A stretch of 11,204 nt of DNA from positions 1 through 11,204 of the forward strand of contig CAJOQF010000066.1 of the NCBI GenBank assembly GCA_905236295.1, in the 5' to 3' direction. The notes under the pieces were generated by a model. It did not search any database, had not been told where the DNA came from, and was given only the letters and a program-made list of their open reading frames with translations. Of this stretch, positions 7,011 through 11,204 are shown in pieces (the first letter of the stretch is position 1; every line of letters begins with the position of its first letter). The position numbers and the translations under genes were made by a program. Source of the stretch: an uncultured Eubacterium sp. (GTDB lineage Bacteria; Bacillota; Clostridia; Lachnospirales; Lachnospiraceae).

Positions 7011-7734
7011 AATTTATGTTGTTGGAATGGGACCCGGAGATGAGCAGATGATGACAGCGCAGGCTATACATGTGCTCGACGAGTCGGAAGTGATAATTGG
7101 TTACAAAGTTTATATTGACCTTCTTGGTGAGAGATTTTCGGATAAAGAGCTTCTCTCCGGAGTGATGAAAAAAGAAGTGGAAAGATGTGAGCTCGCTTTC
7201 GAGAAAGCGAACGAGGGCAAAAAAGTTGCCATTATCTGCAGTGGAGATGCAGGAGTGTATGGCATGGCTTCACTTATGCTGGAGATCGGACAGCGTTATG
7301 AGGATATAGATGTTGAGATCATACCGGGTATCACCGCGGCGACAAGCGGTGCAGCTGTGCTGGGAGCACCATTAAACCACGACTTTTGTGTGATCTCACT
7401 CAGCGACCTGCTGACTCCGTGGGAGAAGATCGAGAAAAGACTGGTTGCGGCTATAGAGGGAGATTTCGCTATTGCGATCTATAATCCATCCAGCCGAAAG
7501 AGACATGATTATCTAAAGCGCGCCTGTGAGATCATGCTTAGTCACTGCGACGGCAACAGAGCTTGCGGCATAGTTGAAAACATTGGCAGAAATCAGACAA
7601 AGAGCAAAACAATGACTCTCGATGAACTGAAAGATACTGAAGTCAATATGTTTACGACGGTATTTATCGGAAATTCCGAGACAGTCATACAAGACGGGAA
7701 ACTAATAACAAAAAGAGGTTATTTGAGTGAGTAG
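7000..7734 (+). CDS. cbiH: Cobalt-precorrin-3 (C17)-methyltransferase
   Basis: CbiH uses S-adenosylmethionine to methylate C17 and contract the ring, forming the delta-lactone cobalt-precorrin-4. It has 244 residues, the usual size for a single-domain enzyme. Seen: the tetrapyrrole methylase start VVGMGPGD, the SGDAGVYGM motif, PGITAATSGAAVLGAPLNHDF followed by ISLSDLLTPW (the CbiH/CobJ signature), and YNPSSRKR. The ISLSDLLTPW block separates it from CbiF and CbiL. ATG 7000 is preceded by GGAGAA at 6985-6990 with 9-nt spacing inside the end of cbiG. The stop overlaps the start of the next gene by 8 nt. In the aerobic pathway the homologue is CobJ; the cbiD and cbiG neighbours point to the anaerobic form. 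Confidence 0.95.
   Translation: MENKIYVVGMGPGDEQMMTAQAIHVLDESEVIIGYKVYIDLLGERFSDKELLSGVMKKEVERCELAFEKANEGKKVAIICSGDAGVYGMASLMLEIGQRYEDIDVEIIPGITAATSGAAVLGAPLNHDFCVISLSDLLTPWEKIEKRLVAAIEGDFAIAIYNPSSRKRHDYLKRACEIMLSHCDGNRACGIVENIGRNQTKSKTMTLDELKDTEVNMFTTVFIGNSETVIQDGKLITKRGYLSE
7193..7210 (+). repeat. Short near-palindrome inside cbiH
   Basis: TCGCTTTC at 7193-7200 and GAAAGCGA at 7203-7210 are exact reverse complements around a 2-nt centre; as RNA a 7-bp stem with a CGAG tetraloop is possible. It is entirely coding and of a size expected by chance in a window this long. Confidence 0.5.
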
Positions 7735-9730
7735 GGTTCTAATCTTTTCCGGTACAACTGAAGGGCGTATGCTTTCGAATACACTGGCAGCTGCAAATAT
7801 TGACAATGATGTCTGTGTCGCAACCGAGTATGGCAAGATTACAGCAGACGAGACATCTTGTGTAAATCTTATCTCAAAAAGGCTTGATCGGGATGAGATG
7901 ATCTCGCTTATAAGAGAGAATTCCTACGATCTCATCGTGGATGCTACACATCCTTTTGCAATGCTTGTCACTGAGAATATAAAAGATGCCGCCGTCGAGA
8001 CCAAAACTGAATACATCAGACTAAAGAGAGATTTAAATACCGACAGTCTGGAATATGACATCAACTATTTCGATACGAACGAAGAATGTGCGAAAGCTCT
8101 AAATGATTCAACCGGGAATATCCTGCTTACGACCGGAAGCAAGGAGTTAAAAACATATATCGAAGAAATCTCCGATAAGGACAGGGTATATGTAAGAGTT
8201 CTGCCGGGGACGGAAAGCCTTGGTATTTGTGAAGAAAACAATATTTCCGGCAAGCATATAATCGCGATGCAGGGACCGTTTAGTGTCGAACTTAACAGCG
8301 CGATCATAAAACAGTTTGACATAAAAAATCTTGTGACGAAGATGAGCGGACGTGCGGGTGGATACGAGGAAAAGCTGATTGCCGCCAAAGAAAACAAGGC
8401 TAAGATTTTTGCGATAAAATCTGATGTCAATGATCTGGGAACATCATACGATGAAGTTGTAAAACAGGTATTTGAAAGGTTTGAGGTTATGCCTGAGACT
8501 TCATTCGATATAACTCTTGCAGGGATAGGAATGGGAAATACAGCCAACTCCACGCTGGAGGTTAAAGAGAGGATAGATAAGGCGGATATTATCCTCGGGG
8601 CAAAGAGACTTATAGCTCCTTATGAGGCTAAGCTTGAAAAACGGGAATACTATCTAAAAGATCAGATCATTCCTTATATCCGTGAATTAAAAGAGCGGTA
8701 TTCTCATCTTATGCACATAAGAATCGTGGTACTTCTGTCCGGTGATTGCGGGTTTTACAGCGGTTGCACCAAGCTGTATGCAGCTTTGAAAGAAATGAGG
8801 GGAGTGGGAATTGGCAAAATAGATATCCTCCCCGGGATTTCTTCGATATCATATCTCTCTTCAAAGATAGGTCAGACATATGATGATGCGCTCATTTTCA
8901 GTATGCATGGGATTGATGTTAAAAACCTTTCAAAAAAGATCCGCACCAATAAAAAGATATTTACGCTTACATCCGGGCTTTCGGATCTGAAAAATATTGC
9001 TGAAGCGGCAATGGGATTGCAGGTCAGGATAACTGCGGGATGTAATTTTTCTTATGACAATGAGAGCATAGAGACGTATTTGCCCGAAGAGATTAAAAAA
9101 ATTGATAAAGAGGCGCTGTATACCTGCTTTATATACAATGAAGAGCCTGAGAGATTGCCGCTGTTTTCAGGTATATCGGATGGTGAGTTTACAAGGGCAA
9201 AGGTTCCTATGACCAAGGAGGAGATAAGAACTCTATCCGTTTCGAAACTTCATCTTTATGATGGAGCTGTAGTATATGATATCGGAAGCGGATCGGGATC
9301 TGTCTCCGTACAGATTGCCTCGGTATCCGATGAGATTTCGGTCTACGCTATAGAACAGAAAGAAGAGGCGTATGGTCTGACTATAGAAAACGCTGAAAAA
9401 TTCGGGCTTGAAAACATTAAATGCATTAAAGCCAAAGCGCCTGAAGGTTTTAACAATCTTCCGGCACCGACGCACGCCTTTATAGGCGGAAGCTCGGGCA
9501 ACTTAAAGGAGATACTTGATAAACTCCATGAGATGAATCCGAAGGTACGCGTAGTATTAAATGCGATCAGCCTTGAGACGATAAGCGAGATAAAGGATGT
9601 CGTATCATCATACGAGCTTATAAATGATGAGATAGTCCAGCTTCAGGTAAGCAGGGCGAAAAGGATAGGAAATTACAATCTTATGCAGGCGGAGAATCCT
9701 GTTTGGATATGTGCTTTTGAGTTTAAATAG
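7727..9730 (+). CDS. cbiJET: Fusion: cobalt-precorrin-6A reductase (CbiJ) + precorrin C5-methyltransferase (CbiE) + decarboxylating C15-methyltransferase (CbiT)
   Basis: One uninterrupted 667-residue frame holding three consecutive enzymes. Residues about 1-254 are CbiJ/CobK: GTTEGR (9-14), the VDATHPFA motif, and MQGPFSVELN...LVTKMSGRAGGYEEK, the cobalt-precorrin-6A reductase signature. Residues about 258-475 are CbiE: GIGMGN (266-271), LLSGDCGFYSG and PGISSISYLSSK of the tetrapyrrole methylase fold. Residues about 485-667 are CbiT: TRAKVPMTKEEIR and the SAM-binding DIGSGSGSVS (518-527). Together they reduce cobalt-precorrin-6A, methylate C5 and C15 and remove the C12 acetate carboxylate, leaving cobalt-precorrin-8 for CbiC. 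The summed size of separate Salmonella CbiJ, CbiE and CbiT is close to this length, so no domain is lost. The start is GTG at 7727 with AAAGAGG at 7712-7718. CbiE-CbiT fusions (CobL) are common; the added CbiJ part is less so. The symbol is descriptive. Confidence 0.93.
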   Translation: MSRVLIFSGTTEGRMLSNTLAAANIDNDVCVATEYGKITADETSCVNLISKRLDRDEMISLIRENSYDLIVDATHPFAMLVTENIKDAAVETKTEYIRLKRDLNTDSLEYDINYFDTNEECAKALNDSTGNILLTTGSKELKTYIEEISDKDRVYVRVLPGTESLGICEENNISGKHIIAMQGPFSVELNSAIIKQFDIKNLVTKMSGRAGGYEEKLIAAKENKAKIFAIKSDVNDLGTSYDEVVKQVFERFEVMPETSFDITLAGIGMGNTANSTLEVKERIDKADIILGAKRLIAPYEAKLEKREYYLKDQIIPYIRELKERYSHLMHIRIVVLLSGDCGFYSGCTKLYAALKEMRGVGIGKIDILPGISSISYLSSKIGQTYDDALIFSMHGIDVKNLSKKIRTNKKIFTLTSGLSDLKNIAEAAMGLQVRITAGCNFSYDNESIETYLPEEIKKIDKEALYTCFIYNEEPERLPLFSGISDGEFTRAKVPMTKEEIRTLSVSKLHLYDGAVVYDIGSGSGSVSVQIASVSDEISVYAIEQKEEAYGLTIENAEKFGLENIKCIKAKAPEGFNNLPAPTHAFIGGSSGNLKEILDKLHEMNPKVRVVLNAISLETISEIKDVVSSYELINDEIVQLQVSRAKRIGNYNLMQAENPVWICAFEFK

Positions 9731-9822
9731 CTTTAGTCGGATTGATCTGCAAATGAGTACAGAGGAATGAGCCTGGTAAGCGTTTTGGGAGTTTAGTGAG
9801 GGATATTTTCGGGAGACTAGTT
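9731..9822 (+). other. 92-nt leader between cbiJET and cbiA
   Basis: The longest non-coding stretch in the window. I see no hairpin followed by T residues, no convincing -35/-10 pair and no cobalamin riboswitch elements; it is too short for the latter. It contains two similar blocks, GGGAGTTTAGTG at 9787-9798 and GGGAGACTAGTT at 9811-9822 (9 of 12 identical, 24 nt apart), each followed by or ending in a possible start codon in the cbiA frame (GTG 9796, ATG 9823). Tiny frames at 9753 and 9768 (5 and 9 codons) are too short to support. Confidence 0.6.
9811..9815 (+). promoter_or_regulatory. Ribosome binding site for cbiA
   Basis: GGGAG lies 7 nt before the ATG at 9823, the best-spaced initiation signal here. 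A second GGGAG at 9787-9791 lies 4 nt before an in-frame GTG at 9796 and is a weaker alternative. Confidence 0.65.
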
Positions 9823-11204
9823 ATGATTTCAAGTCGTATAATGATAGCCGCTCCAAAGAGTGGGAGCGGCAAGACACTTATAACATGCGCACTTTTATCT
9901 GCTTTAAAAAAAAGGGGAATGAAGGTGCGTTCTTTTAAATGCGGTCCGGATTATATCGATCCTATGTTTCACAGAGAAGTGATAGGGATACCGTCGAAGA
10001 ATCTGGATACTTTCTTTACCGGGGAGGAGACGACAAGGAGTCTGTTTTTACGTGGTGCGGATGGGTATGATATATCTGTTATTGAGGGAGTGATGGGGCT
10101 TTTCGACGGACTTGGAGGTATCGCTGAGGTGGGATCCTCTTATCATCTTGCCAAAATTACAAAGACGCCCATTGTTCTGGTTGTCGATGCAAAGGGAATG
10201 GGAAAGTCAGTGGCAGCACTGATCGCGGGTTTTTTAAAATATGACACCGAAGGACTCATAGCAGGTGTTATATTAAATCGTATGTCTAAAGGTTATTTTG
10301 ATATTCTAAAGCCTTATATTGAGTCTGATCTGGGGATCAGGGTACATGGTTATTTCAAGTATGATGAGACGATGAATCTTGAGAGCAGGCATCTTGGACT
10401 TGTACTTCCTGATGAGGTAATGGGGCTTCGTGCTACTCTTGATCGGGCGGCTGAGAGTCTGGAGGAGACTGTGGATGTGGAAGCGATGATATCTATAGCC
10501 GGGGAAAATGAACCTTTGACCGGGTCTGTGCTGAGCTTGACGAAGTACTCAAATGGCGGAGCTATACAGGGCACTGAGTCTGTCGAAGTGCTGTCGGTAG
10601 GGGTTAAACGCCCTGTGATAGCAGTCGCCAAAGATGAAGCATTCTGTTTTATCTATGAAGATAATATAAGGCTTCTCGAGGAAGCAGGAGCAAAGGTCAG
10701 GTATTTCTCACCTATACACGATAAGAGGATTCCTGAAGAGAGCAGTGGACTTTTGCTATGTGGCGGATATCCCGAAAACTATCTGCCAAAACTGTCGCAA
10801 AACAATACTATGCTCGAGAGTATACGAAAAGCATATGATTCCGATATGCCTGTTGTCGCGGAGTGTGGAGGTTTTATGTATCTGCACAGGACAATAACCG
10901 ATAAAGACGGTAATGCATATAAGATGGTCGGTGCTATAGATGCGGATTGCCACTATACAGGAAAGCTTGTCCGCTTTGGGTATGTAGAAATAACGGAAAA
11001 ATCCCCTTCGTTTTTACACGAAGGGGAGATAATAAAAGGTCATGAATTCCATTACTTTGACAGTGATGATAACGGAGCAGGTGTCTGTGCAATAAAAGCG
11101 TCATCACATATACTTTCGGGAAAAGCTAAGGGATATGACTGCATTCATACCGAGAAGACAAATAAGTGGGTCGGGTTTCCACACCTGTATTATCCGTCAG
11201 ATCC
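9823..11204 (+). CDS. cbiA: Cobyrinate a,c-diamide synthase (3' end outside window)
   Basis: CbiA amidates the a and c acetate side chains of cobyrinic acid using ATP and glutamine; its product, after adenosylation, feeds CobQ. The frame is open for 460 codons to the right edge with no stop, so the gene is partial but nearly complete: GFPHLYYPSDP at the edge is the usual end of the amidotransferase domain. Seen: the P-loop APKSGSGKT (residues 10-18), FKCGPDYIDPMFH, the EGVMGLFDG motif (GxxGLFDG type), the LCGGYPE motif, the amidotransferase Cys348 in AECGGFMYL, the RFGYVEI and GHEFHYF blocks typical of CbiA, and His454. It differs from CobQ by the GLFDG and GHEFHY motifs. Start: ATG 9823 with GGGAG 7 nt upstream; GTG 9796 would add nine residues. 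Its closest functional relative in the window is CobQ at the left edge, so the two amidating enzymes flank the set seen here. Confidence 0.95.
   Translation, partial: MISSRIMIAAPKSGSGKTLITCALLSALKKRGMKVRSFKCGPDYIDPMFHREVIGIPSKNLDTFFTGEETTRSLFLRGADGYDISVIEGVMGLFDGLGGIAEVGSSYHLAKITKTPIVLVVDAKGMGKSVAALIAGFLKYDTEGLIAGVILNRMSKGYFDILKPYIESDLGIRVHGYFKYDETMNLESRHLGLVLPDEVMGLRATLDRAAESLEETVDVEAMISIAGENEPLTGSVLSLTKYSNGGAIQGTESVEVLSVGVKRPVIAVAKDEAFCFIYEDNIRLLEEAGAKVRYFSPIHDKRIPEESSGLLLCGGYPENYLPKLSQNNTMLESIRKAYDSDMPVVAECGGFMYLHRTITDKDGNAYKMVGAIDADCHYTGKLVRFGYVEITEKSPSFLHEGEIIKGHEFHYFDSDDNGAGVCAIKASSHILSGKAKGYDCIHTEKTNKWVGFPHLYYPSD
11002..11027 (+). repeat. Perfect 9-bp inverted repeat inside cbiA
   Basis: TCCCCTTCG at 11002-11010 and CGAAGGGGA at 11019-11027 are exact reverse complements with an 8-nt loop (TTTTTACA). 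It is coding throughout (SPSFLHEGE in CbiA). No T-run follows, so a terminator role is unlikely. The stem is GC-rich and could fold in mRNA, but an inverted repeat of this size is near chance expectation for 11 kb. Confidence 0.6.

Noticed and set aside
8065..8553. A 162-codon - strand frame opposite the CbiJ domain
   Set aside because: Shadow of the fusion gene; Ser/Ile-rich translation without family resemblance.
9731..9822. Cobalamin riboswitch or promoter in the cbiA leader
   Set aside because: Too short for the riboswitch and no recognisable B12-box elements; TTGATC at 9742 is not followed by a -10 at proper spacing.
1..11204. Mobile elements, CRISPR arrays, tRNA or rRNA genes
   Set aside because: The window is almost entirely filled by cobalamin genes on one strand, and I saw no transposase, repeat-spacer arrays or RNA gene signatures.

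Overview
The window is a dense, single-strand (+) stretch of an anaerobic (early cobalt insertion) adenosylcobalamin biosynthesis locus. The diagnostic genes are cbiD, cbiG, cbiH, cbiJ, cbiE/T and cbiA, together with cobQ/cbiP, cbiB, cobD, cobU, cobS and a cobC-like phosphatase. The moderate-to-low GC, heavy use of AGA/AGG and ATA codons, GGAGG-type ribosome binding sites and clostridial look of the proteins suggest an anaerobic Firmicute of the class Clostridia, plausibly Lachnospiraceae. That placement is inferred from style and gene content; there is no rRNA or other marker here.

Layout. 1-548: 3' end of cobyric acid synthase (cobQ/cbiP), glutamine amidotransferase part only. 545-4810: late-pathway genes for side-arm attachment and nucleotide loop assembly: cobU, cobS, cobD (threonine-phosphate decarboxylase), a very short second CobU-like P-loop protein, a cobC-like phosphatase, and cbiB. 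4817-9730: corrin-ring genes cbiD, cbiG, cbiH and one 667-residue gene fusing CbiJ, CbiE and CbiT. 9823 to the right edge: cbiA, open to the end of the window and missing only its last residues. Every gene is on the + strand. Most junctions overlap or are separated by fewer than 16 nt; the exceptions are 40 nt before cobC and 92 nt before cbiA. The whole window therefore reads as one operon that continues in both directions.

How the genes cooperate. CbiH, CbiG, CbiD, CbiJ and CbiE/T perform ring contraction, acetaldehyde loss, C1 methylation, reduction and C5/C15 methylation plus decarboxylation. CbiA and CobQ amidate the ring. CobD makes aminopropanol phosphate and CbiB attaches it. CobU activates the side arm with GMP, CobS joins it to alpha-ribazole(-phosphate), and CobC removes the phosphate. 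Not seen in this window are a cobaltochelatase, CbiL, CbiF, CbiC, a lower-ligand phosphoribosyltransferase (CobT), a corrinoid adenosyltransferase, a B12 importer and a cobalamin riboswitch. They may lie outside it.

Most notable points: two CobU homologues with complementary defects (one lacks the usual NEVG-type motif, the other keeps that motif but lacks the whole middle of the protein); a perfect 12-bp inverted repeat inside cobU; the CbiJ-CbiE-CbiT triple fusion; and the 92-nt leader of cbiA with two in-frame RBS/start candidates. I see no wholly new system; the window is mainly a well-recognisable B12 operon with a few odd parts.
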